From positions 1 to 64,000 of the forward strand of contig CAKPIA010000008.1 in NCBI GenBank assembly GCA_934162205.1: a DNA stretch of 64,000 nucleotides, written 5' to 3'. The stretch comes from an uncultured Clostridia bacterium (lineage in GTDB: Bacteria > Bacillota > Clostridia > TANB77 > CAG-508). Numbering within the stretch: position 1 is the stretch's first letter; the number at the start of each line of letters is the position of its first letter. The notes below the pieces were generated by a model. The model saw only the letters and a program-made list of their open reading frames with translations. It made no database searches and was not told the DNA's origin. This document shows positions 53,706 to 61,841 of the stretch, piece after piece. Both the position numbers and the translations under genes were made by a program.

Positions 53706-53817
53706 AAAAAAATCACCTAACATATATATATGTTAAAATAATTTTTTTATTCTTGTTATAAAACTAATAACATTGAATTATTATTTTCCTTCTATATTTT
53801 CTTATAATATAAAAATA

Positions 53818-53842
53818 CCACAGAAAGAATTACTTTCTGTGG
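53818..53842 (-). terminator. Terminator of the 79-aa orphan
   Basis: CCACAGAAAG / CTTTCTGTGG, perfect 10-bp stem, loop 5, T-rich tail on the minus strand. Confidence 0.85.
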
Positions 53843-53851
53843 CAAACTTTT

Positions 53852-54091
53852 TTAGGAAATGTATTGCATCAATTCTCCAAATGAATTGATATTTCTAACT
53901 GTCAATTCATCTCCAAAATAATTCTGTAAAAATTCAAACAATTTTGCTTCATTCATAAAAATGTAAGCTCCACCTCTGGATTTTGTTGCAACACTTTTGG
54001 CTCTGGAAAGATACGCTTTCATTCCCTTTTCTGTACCTCGGATTCTGGTATAAATCACTCTTAAGTCTGACATGTTTAGATAAGCTCTCAT
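53852..54091 (-). CDS. Orphan 79-aa protein of foreign-looking codon use
   Basis: No family recognised. MRAYLNMSDLRVIYTRIRGT at the N-terminus, basic first half, acidic second half ending GELMQYIS. GGAGGG precedes the ATG, and promoter and terminator match consensus. Codons GCC, TCC, ATC, CAG, CGA and TTG are more frequent than in the flanking genes. It is one of four compact single-gene units in the window. Confidence 0.65.
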   Translation of the reverse strand: MRAYLNMSDLRVIYTRIRGTEKGMKAYLSRAKSVATKSRGGAYIFMNEAKLFEFLQNYFGDELTVRNINSFGELMQYIS

Positions 54092-54144
54092 GATTACCCT
54101 CCTGCAATTGCTGCTGGTTAAAAAATTAATGAGTTACAATTAAT

Positions 54145-54173
54145 ATTATGCCATATTTTTTATAAAATGTCAA
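54145..54173 (-). promoter_or_regulatory. Promoter of the 79-aa orphan
   Basis: Minus strand TTGACA (54168-54173), exact consensus, 17-base spacer, CATAAT (54145-54150). The -35 touches the terminator of the upstream gene. Confidence 0.75.
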
Positions 54174-54199
54174 AAGTGAGTAATTTAATACTCACTTTT
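54172..54199 (-). terminator. Terminator of the phosphodiester glycosidase gene
   Basis: AAAAGTGAGTA / TACTCACTTTT, perfect 11-bp stem, starting inside the end of the gene. Confidence 0.7.
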
Positions 54200-54200
54200 T

Positions 54201-55484
54201 CTATCTTTTATTCGTTGTATTTGTTTTTCTAGTTGTATTTGTTGTAGAATTATATGTCGTCTTATTTGTAGTGTTCGTTTTATTGATACTACTATTACTT
54301 GTTGTAGTTGTAGTCGTAGTATTAGTATTAACAGCATTATTATTTGTATTTTCATTTATATTATTTGTTTGACTAGCTTCCTTCTTTGTCAAAATAAATC
54401 CTGTTGATATAAATCTTGTTTTATGTGCTCCTGTACTATCAACTGGGTCATTTATTATTTTACCATTTACGTACATAACACTTGATGTTCCTCCATCTAA
54501 GTTTGCTGCATTATATGCTCCATATCTTTGCATTATTTCTATTAAATCATTCATATCAGCACCTGGTTTTTTTACTGTTCTACCATCTATTACTAAAAAT
54601 AAAACTATTCCATCTTTTCTTTGACCTATTGCTGTACGAGGAGCAGTTCCCCATCCACCATTTCCAAGAACTTCTGATGCTTTACCATTTACTATTAAAA
54701 ATGGTCCAAATGTAACTGCATCACGCACATTCATATTTTTTGCTTCTTGTACTGACATTTTTCCTAAAACTAATTTATTTTCTTGTGTAAATCCAATTAA
54801 TCCTCCTGCACCATTATAAACATTAGATGTAATTAATCTTCCATCTGCAAATGTTATACCTAATGGGTTTGCACCATTACTATTATAGTTAGGATCTATA
54901 AACCCTCCTCCATTAATAGCTATTAGTGCATCATTATCATCTGCCATTGTTTTTAAATATTGACCACATTTTCCTAGTTTTTTAGTTACAACTGTTTTTA
55001 TTCTAGATGGATCATATATAGCTGCAAGATAACCTGAATATCCTTTTCCTTCTATATTTATAATTTTATAATCATCATTTCCAGGGTCTTTTTCTAGTAT
55101 TGCTCTTTCATACTCATTCGCATATTCAATTGGTTTATCATCATCTACAATTACTGTAAGTGTAGGATCTGTTTTTTCATCTGATTCTGCTACTCTATTT
55201 TTATTTAATACTTCTTGAATTGTATCATCACTATAAAACCATGTAGCTAAATATTGATGTGTCATTGTTGTCATAGCTGTAGTAATAAGCCACTCCCTAA
55301 AATTAGGGTATGGACCATATAATAAAAATGCAAATGAACTAATTCCTAATATAAATAAAATTAATATTGTAATCAAAACCTTTTTTAATTTTGATTTTTT
55401 CTTTCTTTTTTCTCTTCTTGGTCTATATTCATTATTATTTTCATTATAATTAATTTCTTCTCTTTCTAATACTTGATTTCTCAT
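54201..55484 (-). CDS. Phosphodiester glycosidase family (NAGPA-like) exported protein
   Basis: Basic cytosolic N-terminus (1-32), one TM helix (about 33-52), then the NAGPA domain with YSGYLAAIYDPSRIKTVV, ALIAINGGGFIDP, NPLGITFADGRLI, RTAIGQRKDGIVLFLVIDGR and NAANLDGGTSSVMYVNG. The C-terminal 50 residues are almost only Asn, Thr, Ser and Lys. 427 aa. Family members hydrolyse phosphodiester-linked sugars of wall or capsule polymers. Substrate unknown. Confidence 0.9.
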   Translation of the reverse strand: MRNQVLEREEINYNENNNEYRPRREKRKKKSKLKKVLITILILFILGISSFAFLLYGPYPNFREWLITTAMTTMTHQYLATWFYSDDTIQEVLNKNRVAESDEKTDPTLTVIVDDDKPIEYANEYERAILEKDPGNDDYKIINIEGKGYSGYLAAIYDPSRIKTVVTKKLGKCGQYLKTMADDNDALIAINGGGFIDPNYNSNGANPLGITFADGRLITSNVYNGAGGLIGFTQENKLVLGKMSVQEAKNMNVRDAVTFGPFLIVNGKASEVLGNGGWGTAPRTAIGQRKDGIVLFLVIDGRTVKKPGADMNDLIEIMQRYGAYNAANLDGGTSSVMYVNGKIINDPVDSTGAHKTRFISTGFILTKKEASQTNNINENTNNNAVNTNTTTTTTTSNSSINKTNTTNKTTYNSTTNTTRKTNTTNKR

Positions 55485-55557
55485 ATTAATCTTCCTTTTT
55501 TTATTCTTATTTAATTATATAATATTTAAATCTTTATGTATATGTTAAAATCTTCCT

Positions 55558-56112
55558 TTATATATCAAAGAAATATGTTGCTTCTAAATCTGCCTCATGT
55601 AACAATAATGCTAAAGGATATTTTTTATATGCATTTCCTATTGTAGTATATAATTCCTTTGGTTCTGTAAATCCCATATGCCAACGTATACAATACTTTT
55701 CTTCTGGAGTTAATTTTATATATTCACTTATCATCATTACTGATTTTTCTCCATGCCCATAAGGAATTTGGTCATCAACAGTATAATATGGAACTTTTTC
55801 CCATTCTCCTAAGCTATTTTTTGCATTTCTATAATCAACTTTATAAAAATTTGCTTTACATATATCATGTAATAATGCAATTATTTTTATTGTATCTTCT
55901 TTTATATTCATATCTATAAAACAATTTTTTACTTTATAATCTAAAATTTCATATACCTTCATACTATGTTCTAATAAACCACCTTCAAATGCCCCATGAA
56001 ATCTTGTACTTGCAGGTGCTTTAAAAAAGTCACTCTTTTCAATAAATCTTATTAAATCTTCCATTCCTTCTCTATTTGTACTTCTTAATAATTCAATAAA
56101 CTTATCTTTCAT
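55558..56112 (-). CDS. HD-domain hydrolase
   Basis: HD motif residues: H in GGLLEHSMKVYEI, HD in IIALLHDICKANFY, H in YGHGEKSVMM and RWHMGF, D in LLHEADLEATY. 184 aa, soluble. Related proteins are annotated as HD phosphohydrolases of unknown substrate. Located between sigH and the glycosidase gene. Confidence 0.85.
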   Translation of the reverse strand: MKDKFIELLRSTNREGMEDLIRFIEKSDFFKAPASTRFHGAFEGGLLEHSMKVYEILDYKVKNCFIDMNIKEDTIKIIALLHDICKANFYKVDYRNAKNSLGEWEKVPYYTVDDQIPYGHGEKSVMMISEYIKLTPEEKYCIRWHMGFTEPKELYTTIGNAYKKYPLALLLHEADLEATYFFDI

Positions 56113-56300
56113 TTTTTTCTCCTTTTCGACATATTTTATATTTTAACATATTAATTATTATATTAAAAGTCTATTTATAACAAATCTAAAAAAATTTAAT
56201 TTTTTACTAAATTCGTTTGTGTGCAAAAATTTATCTAATCAATTTTCTGTGTAGTGTAGTTTTATATATTAAAAAAGTTAAATTTCCTTACTAATACATA

Positions 56301-56337
56301 AAAAATAACTTTTCATATTAAATGAAAAGTTATTTTT
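56301..56337 (-). terminator. Terminator of sigH
   Basis: AAAAATAACTTTTCAT / ATGAAAAGTTATTTTT; the arms overlap the last codons and the stop (56330-56332). Confidence 0.85.
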
Positions 56338-56990
56338 TATTATCATCTATTTCCATATTTAATTTAATTTTTAACGCTTTTTTCCTTATTCTTTGAATTG
56401 CTGTATCTATTGATTTTACTTTGCTTCCCAAGTTTTCAGCAATAAGTGCATATGATTTACCTTGTTTGTATTGTTCTAATACCTTTTTTTCAAAATCACT
56501 TAAGCTTTCATCAATTTTTCTTTCTATTAAAGAATAATATTCTTTTTTTGCTATTATTTCTGAAGGATCATCTTCTGTTTTTGTATTTAATACTTCCATT
56601 ATACTAGTATCTTCATTATCATCATATGCAGACGCATTTAAAGATACAGAAGAATTTAATGGTATATGTTTTTGTCTATTGGAGTTTTTAACAGCTGTAA
56701 TAAGCTGTCTTTCAATACACAAATTTGCAAATGTTTTAAATGAATTTTGTTTGTCAGAGTCAAATGATTTTACTGCTTTATATAGTCCGAATATACCCTT
56801 CTTGTATCATATCTTCCTTTTCAGCACCTATCATAAAAAACTTATTTGCCTTCATATTTACAATATCATCATATCTATGTATTAAATAATCTAATGCTAT
56901 ATTATCATTAGACTGAACTACTTGTACTAATTTTTCATCTGTCATGTCTATATAATTATTTTCTAAAGGATTTAATCCCTCATTAGCCAT
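56330..56990 (-). CDS. sigH: RNA polymerase sigma-H factor (Spo0H), +1 frameshift at CGG
   Basis: Stationary-phase and early sporulation sigma factor. The first frame (56990 down) gives regions 1.2-2.2 (VQSNDNIALDYLIHRYDDIV, FFMIGAEKEDMIQEGYI) and then ATT CGG ACT ATA TAA. Dropping one C (56789) gives ATT GGA CTA TAT AAA, that is EGYIGLYKAVKSFDSDKQNS, region 2.3-2.4, and runs into CIERQLITAVKNSNRQKHIP and the region 4 helix-turn-helix (QGKSYALIAENLGSKVKSID). Total about 219 aa, the normal SigH length. The downstream half is intact, so loss of function by decay is unlikely. AGGAGG before the ATG. Confidence 0.88.
56787..56789 (-). other. CGG at +1 frameshift site 2 (sigH)
   Basis: Zero frame ATT CGG ACT ATA TAA; the shifted frame ATT-C-GGA CTA TAT AAA restores the conserved GLYKA of sigma region 2. 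Confidence 0.75.
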
Positions 56991-57080
56991 TTTGTTCCTC
57001 CTATAGTGTGTAATTTATATGTATTATATTAACAAAACGGCTATATGTCAATATTTATAAGCACATTTATTGTATTTTAT

Positions 57081-57866
57081 TTATATAATTTCTATATTTA
57101 TGTTGCAATTTAGGATATTTTTGGCAATATCTTTAAAATTATCTTCTGATTTAGTTAAATAAACTATTTCTTTATTTTTTATTTCTTTATTTTCCATATT
57201 ATTATCTGCCAAATATTTTTTTAAATATTTAGCAACTGTATATCCTGTATCAATTAATTCAACTTCATATGGCATTTCTTCTTTTATTATTGTTTGATAA
57301 ATTGGATAGTGTGTACACCCTAATATTATTGTTTTTATATTTTTATTAATAAACGGCTTTGTATACTCTCTAATAGCTTCTCTTCCTTCTTGGCTCAAAG
57401 CTCTTCCTTTTTCTGCAATTGTAGCCATAACTGGACATGCCTTATTTTCAACTTCTATATCTAAAATATCTTTTTTTAAATATCTTTCCCATGCTCCATT
57501 TTTTATTGTTCCTTCTGTTGCCATTACTCCTATTTTATTTATATTTTTTTCTTTTATATATTTTACAGTTGGCTCTATTATTCCTATTATTGGTACATCA
57601 AATTCATTTTTTAATTCTTCTATAGCTTGACTTGTAGCTGTGCCACAAGCTACAACAATTACTTTTACTCCCTTTTCTAATAATTTTTTTGTATTATTTT
57701 TTGAACATTCTATTATTTCTTCTTTACTTTTGGTACCATATGGAAAATTTTTAGTATCCCCCAAATATATTATATTTTCATTTGGTAATTCTTTTCTTAT
57801 TTGCTCTAATACAGTTAATCCTCCAACTCCCGAATCAAAAATTCCTATTGCTTTACTACTTGTCAT
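57081..57866 (-). CDS. murI: Glutamate racemase
   Basis: Supplies D-Glu for peptidoglycan. FDSGVGGLTVLEQI (10-23), first catalytic Cys in VVACGTATSQA (about 73), second in ILGCTHYPIY (about 182). 261 aa. Directly upstream of sigH, with its own start site AGAGATA before the ATG. Confidence 0.96.
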   Translation of the reverse strand: MTSSKAIGIFDSGVGGLTVLEQIRKELPNENIIYLGDTKNFPYGTKSKEEIIECSKNNTKKLLEKGVKVIVVACGTATSQAIEELKNEFDVPIIGIIEPTVKYIKEKNINKIGVMATEGTIKNGAWERYLKKDILDIEVENKACPVMATIAEKGRALSQEGREAIREYTKPFINKNIKTIILGCTHYPIYQTIIKEEMPYEVELIDTGYTVAKYLKKYLADNNMENKEIKNKEIVYLTKSEDNFKDIAKNILNCNINIEII

Positions 57867-58011
57867 TTTATCTCTCCTATATTTTTTTATATTATATATT
57901 ATACTCCATATATTTTGATATACTACTTTTTTATCGTCAACTTTATACTTTTTTCTACATATTATATATTAAGCAATTTGAAATTGCAAAAAAAAGAAAG
58001 GAACGATTTTT

Positions 58012-58494
58012 ATGGAAATGGATGAAAGAAGACCAATATGTCCAAAATTAGATATTGATGGATTTATGGAAAAAGGTAAACAATTTGATCTTGATATTAC
58101 TTTACCAGAAGATAATAGAGAAGTAATTTACGGAGTTGTAAAAAATTGTTACAAAGAGCCAGTTGAAGATGCTGTTGTAAAATTAATAGAAATAGTATAT
58201 GAATGTGGTAGAAAAGAAAGAAAACCTGTAACTCATACTTTTACTGATGAAAAAGGTGAATTTGTTTTTGGACCTCTTTGCCCAGGAAAAGAATATGCTA
58301 TTGAAATATTTGTAAATGAAGTAAAACATGTTAAAGTTTGTGCAAAATGCCATCATGAAGGAAGATGTTTAAAAGCTATGAAATGTGATAAATGTGATTG
58401 CATAATTGATAAAAAACCATGTGATGATAAGCCTTGCTGTGACAAACCTTGTTGTGATAAGCCTTGCTTCGATAAACCAGATTGCAATAGATAA
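58012..58494 (+). CDS. Cys-rich protein with carboxypeptidase-regulatory-like domain
   Basis: An N-terminal segment (PICPKLDIDGFMEKGKQFDL) is followed by a beta-sandwich of the CarboxypepD_reg/prealbumin-like type (VIYGVVKNCYKEPVEDAVVKL ... FTDEKGEFVFGPLCPGKEY). The C-terminus is a Cys-rich tail with KPCCDK-type repeats (about 130-160, fourteen or so Cys in the last 55 residues). No signal peptide. A spore-coat or metal-binding role is inferred from the repeats only. GAAAGGAA before ATG 58012. Confidence 0.65.
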   Translation: MEMDERRPICPKLDIDGFMEKGKQFDLDITLPEDNREVIYGVVKNCYKEPVEDAVVKLIEIVYECGRKERKPVTHTFTDEKGEFVFGPLCPGKEYAIEIFVNEVKHVKVCAKCHHEGRCLKAMKCDKCDCIIDKKPCDDKPCCDKPCCDKPCFDKPDCNR

Positions 58495-58501
58495 AAAAAC
58501 C

Positions 58502-58540
58502 AAAAATTGAAGTGAATTATAAAGATTCACTTCAATTTTT
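58502..58540 (+). terminator. Terminator of the Cys-rich protein gene
   Basis: AAAAATTGAAGTGAAT / ATTCACTTCAATTTTT, perfect 16-bp stem, loop 7. Confidence 0.9.
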
Positions 58541-58564
58541 ATTTTCACTTTTATTTATTTTTAA

Positions 58565-58708
58565 TTACATTATCCCCATTTTTTTAGCAATTTGTTTACC
58601 CTTTTTCATTATTTTCTTTTTATTCATCATTTCAGTTCCCTCTGCATACATCATTAAAACTCCAGCTGATATTAAAGTTCCTAGCATCATACCTTTTACA
58701 AATTTCAT
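58565..58708 (-). CDS. Small 47-aa membrane-associated protein
   Basis: ATG 58708 with AGGAGGAA upstream, TAA at 58567-58565. It starts MKFVKGMMLGTLISAGVLMM, a hydrophobic helix, and ends in a basic tail (KKGKQIAKKMGIM). Met is very abundant (about a fifth of residues). It follows the half-size TauE genes on the same strand with a 25-base gap. Amphipathic small protein of unknown role. Confidence 0.6.
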   Translation of the reverse strand: MKFVKGMMLGTLISAGVLMMYAEGTEMMNKKKIMKKGKQIAKKMGIM

Positions 58709-58733
58709 CTTTATTCCTCCTAAAACAATATTT

Positions 58734-59120
58734 CTAATAACTATTATGTCTTTTTTTGTAGTTTATATACTCTCGTATTAAATTATATATTTCATGTAAA
58801 GCTACAATTGCTAAAAAATAGCCAAAATATTTTCTTAATGTTTCAACATTGGTATTTACTGACAATTTTGCTCCCAAAATAGCACCTATAACACCACATA
58901 TAGATATTACAAATGCCAATTTAAAATTTATTTTTTTGTTTTTTATATTTACAATTATTGCAGATATTGATGTTGGTATAAAAAAGATTAAATTTATAGC
59001 TTGGACAATATGTTGCTCTAAACCACAAATAGTTGTTAGAAGAAAAATTAATATAGTTCCTCCTCCCATTCCTATACCACTTATAATTCCTGCAAGCAAT
59101 CCTATAAGTATTTGAACCAT
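58734..59120 (-). CDS. Half-size TauE/SafE (TSUP) family protein, second of a pair
   Basis: Four TM helices. GLLAGIISGIGMGGGTILI is the TSUP N-terminal repeat, and GVIGAILGAKLS the end of the repeat. 128 aa from ATG 59120, chosen because GGAG lies seven bases upstream; an ATG four codons earlier has no ribosome-binding site. Full TSUP transporters have about 250 aa made of two such repeats. Confidence 0.8.
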   Translation of the reverse strand: MVQILIGLLAGIISGIGMGGGTILIFLLTTICGLEQHIVQAINLIFFIPTSISAIIVNIKNKKINFKLAFVISICGVIGAILGAKLSVNTNVETLRKYFGYFLAIVALHEIYNLIREYINYKKRHNSY

Positions 59121-59134
59121 ATCATTCTCCATTT

Positions 59135-59479
59135 TTAAAATATCATTTTAAAAGCAACATATATTAAAAATCCAGTAAAAACTATTTTAAATATATAATC
59201 TGGTAATTTTTTTAATAACTTTGCTCCTATATACCCACCAATAATTCCTCCAGATGCACATAATAATCCAACCTTCCAGTCAATATAGTTATTTTTATAG
59301 TAAAAAAAACTACTTGTTATGACCATTGGCAATATGCAAAAAACAGAAGTTGCTCTAGAAACATCTGCTTTTTCATTTAAAATATAAATAAATGATGGAA
59401 CCAATATCATTCCTCCACCTGTTGAGAAAAATCCACTTATAAAACCAGCTAATAAACCAATAATTATTTTTTTTAACAT
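59135..59479 (-). CDS. Half-size TauE/SafE (TSUP) family protein, first of a pair
   Basis: Four TM helices, MLKKIIIGLLAGFISGFFST with GGG and GGIIGGYIGAKLLKKLPD as TSUP repeat motifs. 114 aa. The two genes together equal one full-length transporter (sulfite, sulfonate or other organic anions), so a heterodimer is expected. The split falls between the two repeats and shows no sign of frameshift. Confidence 0.82.
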   Translation of the reverse strand: MLKKIIIGLLAGFISGFFSTGGGMILVPSFIYILNEKADVSRATSVFCILPMVITSSFFYYKNNYIDWKVGLLCASGGIIGGYIGAKLLKKLPDYIFKIVFTGFLIYVAFKMIF

Positions 59480-59535
59480 TACTTTCTCGCTTTACCTTTT
59501 TTAGTAGTTTTTCCCCTTTTTTTTAATTTATTACT

Positions 59536-59754
59536 TTATTTATTATTTTTCATATTTTTTTCAAAAATTTCTGTTAACACCTTATCACATTTTAACATCT
59601 GATATATCATTCTCTTTTTTAAATCTTCATTTGATATATTATCAGCTAAATCAAGAAATCTTTGTAATTCTTCTAAATATTTTTCATCTTTAATCTTTAT
59701 ATTCTCAAAAAGTTTATTCTCATTTGAAGCCTTACTTTCTTTTTTCATTTTCAA
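59536..59754 (-). CDS. Small 72-aa hypothetical protein
   Basis: Highly charged helical protein (KIKDEKYLEELQRFLDLADN), no TM segment or signal. Good ribosome-binding site GAAGGAAGG before the ATG. Unknown function; 5' of the TSUP pair. Confidence 0.6.
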   Translation of the reverse strand: MKMKKESKASNENKLFENIKIKDEKYLEELQRFLDLADNISNEDLKKRMIYQMLKCDKVLTEIFEKNMKNNK

Positions 59755-59885
59755 CCTTCCTTCTGTTATTGTTTCTTATTATATATTATCTTACATTTTT
59801 CCTTAATTATTTATTTTTATTTACAAAAAGCCTAAATTATTATACAAATTAATTTATTAACTTATAAGTTAACTTTATTATATAT

Positions 59886-59912
59886 AAAAAACTGGCTTTT
59901 AGCCAGTTTTTT
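59886..59912 (-). terminator. Terminator of rarA
   Basis: AAAAAACTGGCT / AGCCAGTTTTTT, perfect 12-bp stem, loop 3, T run on both strands; between the 72-aa gene and the rarA stop. Confidence 0.85.
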
Positions 59913-59920
59913 CATATATT

Positions 59921-61163
59921 TTATTCTATATTTTCATCTTTTATAAAATATTTTGTTCCAATCATTACATCTGGTAAATATTGTTGTTCAACGTAATGCC
60001 CTGGAAAATCATGTGGATACAAGTATCCTTTACCATAATCTAAGTTCTTCATTCCTTCTATTGGAGCATTTCTTATATGCATTGGAACTTCTCCTGTTTC
60101 TTTATTTTTCACATCCTCTAAAGCTTTATTTATTGCTAAATATGTAGCATTTGATTTTTTTGAATTTGCAACATATACAGCAGATTCTGATAATAATATT
60201 CTTGCTTCTGGCATTCCTATCATATGTACAGCTTGCATTGCAGATGTTGCAACAACTAATGCATTAGGATTTGCAAGTCCTACATCTTCTGATGCGCATA
60301 TTACAATTCTTCTTGCCAAAAACATTGGATCTTCTCCACCATTTAAAGCTCTTGCTAAATAAAATACCGCCGCATCTGGATCTGATCCTCTCATAGATTT
60401 TATAAATGCACTTATATTGTCATAATGGCTTTCTCCGTTTTTATCAAATATTGCCTTTCTTGTTTGTATACTATTTTTTATAATCTCATCTGTTATTGTT
60501 ATACAACCATCTTTATCCATATTTGTTGTAAGTACTGCAACCTCTAGTCCGTTTAATGCTGTTCTTACATCACCATTTGAAATTTGTGCGAGTTTTTTTA
60601 ATGTATCATCTTCTATTTTTAAATTATACTCACCAAGTCCATCTTTTCTTGTTACAGCATTTTTTAAAATATTAAATATATTTTCTTCTGTTAGTGGATT
60701 TAGTTTTATTACCATTGATCTAGATATTAGAGCTTTATTAACTTCAAAATAAGGATTTTCTGTAGTTGCTCCTATTAATATAATTGTTCCATTTTCTACA
60801 TATGGTAATAATGCATCTTGTTGTAATTTATTAAATCTATGAATTTCGTCTATAAATAATATACTTTTTCCCGTTGGATTAAGCATAAAATTTTTTGTTT
60901 CTTCTACTACTTTTTTTATATCTGCCACACCTGCTGTTACTGCATTTATTTTATAAAATTTATATTTAGTTGTTTCACTTATAACTCTTGCAAGTGACGT
61001 TTTTCCACACCCGTGGAGGGCCAAATAATATTATACTAGATAATCTATCTGCTTTTATTGTTCTATATAATATTTGGTCTTTACCTAAAACATGTTCTTG
61101 CCCTACATATTCTTCTAGTGTTCTAGGTCTTACTCTATATGCTAATGGTTCATTACTATTCAT
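59921..61163 (-). CDS. rarA: Replication-associated recombination protein RarA, +1 frameshift at CGG
   Basis: AAA+ ATPase of the RarA/MgsA/WRNIP1 family. The first frame (61163 down) gives LAYRVRPRTLEEYVGQEHVL and SSIILFGPP, then CGG GTG TGG and a TGA 13 codons on. Dropping one C (61013) gives CCA GGG TGT GGA AAA ACG, the Walker A GPPGCGKTSLA. The rest is intact: Walker B ILFIDEIHRFNKLQQDALLP, sensor 1 IGATTENP, ISNGDVRTALNGLE and the C-terminal YLYPHDFPGHYVEQQYLP. Combined about 413 aa, normal. Confidence 0.88.
61011..61013 (-). other. CGG at +1 frameshift site 3 (rarA)
   Basis: Zero frame CCA CGG GTG TGG; the shifted frame CCA-C-GGG TGT GGA AAA restores the P-loop glycine. Confidence 0.75.
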
Positions 61164-61178
61164 ATTTTTACCTTCTTT

Positions 61179-61781
61179 TTATTTTGATAATAATGATAAT
61201 CCTTTTTTTATCATTTCTTCTACTGTTAAATTGTTTTTATCTATTTTTTCAAATACTTTTTCTATTTCTTTTTTAGAATATCCTAATACTTGTAATGCAT
61301 TAATTGCATCTATTATCTGCTCTGTATTGTCTTGTTCTTGTTTAATAACATCTTTTGATGACTTACTTAATTTTTCTTCTTTCTTTAATTTATCTTTTAA
61401 TTCTAATATAATTCTTTGGGCAGATTTTGCACCAACCCCTTGTATTTGAGTTAATTTTGATACATCATTTGTTATTACTGCCATTGCAAACTCTGATGGT
61501 GATATACATGCAAGCATTGCAACTGCTGTTTTAGCTCCTACACCACTTACAGATAATAATAACTCAAACATTCTTAATTCTTCTGAGGTATTAAAACCAA
61601 ATAAACTAATATCATCTTCTCTTACTCTATAATATGTATGTATTTTTACTGTATCTCCTATTTCTCCTAGTTTTTCTATAGATGCATCTGACATATAAAT
61701 TTTATAACCAATTCCTTGCACATCTACTATTACATAATCTACCGATTTATTTTCTAATATTCCTTTTACATATGCTATCAT
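61179..61781 (-). CDS. ruvA: Holliday junction DNA helicase subunit RuvA
   Basis: Tetramer that binds four-way junctions. Domain I (MIAYVKGILENKSVDYVIVD), helix-hairpin-helix motifs LLLSVSGVGAKTAVAML and LTQIQGVGAKSAQRIILEL, and domain III (ALQVLGYSKKEIEKVF) that contacts RuvB. 200 aa. rarA follows 15 bases downstream. No ruvB is adjacent, although ruvAB usually pair. Confidence 0.96.
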   Translation of the reverse strand: MIAYVKGILENKSVDYVIVDVQGIGYKIYMSDASIEKLGEIGDTVKIHTYYRVREDDISLFGFNTSEELRMFELLLSVSGVGAKTAVAMLACISPSEFAMAVITNDVSKLTQIQGVGAKSAQRIILELKDKLKKEEKLSKSSKDVIKQEQDNTEQIIDAINALQVLGYSKKEIEKVFEKIDKNNLTVEEMIKKGLSLLSK

Positions 61782-61841
61782 AATATTCTCCTAAAATTTA
61801 TTTATTTGAATTATATTGTATTTATTATTCTTTTGTCAATA

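Noticed and set aside
58512..58781. Plus-strand frame of 89 codons after the Cys-rich gene
   Set aside because: It starts inside the terminator and is the reverse of the 47-aa gene, which has AGGAGG and a sensible helix-plus-basic-tail protein.
58734..59479. Frameshift or stop between the two half-size TauE genes
   Set aside because: The second gene has its own start and GGAG, and the split is at the repeat boundary without a CGG or an extra base.
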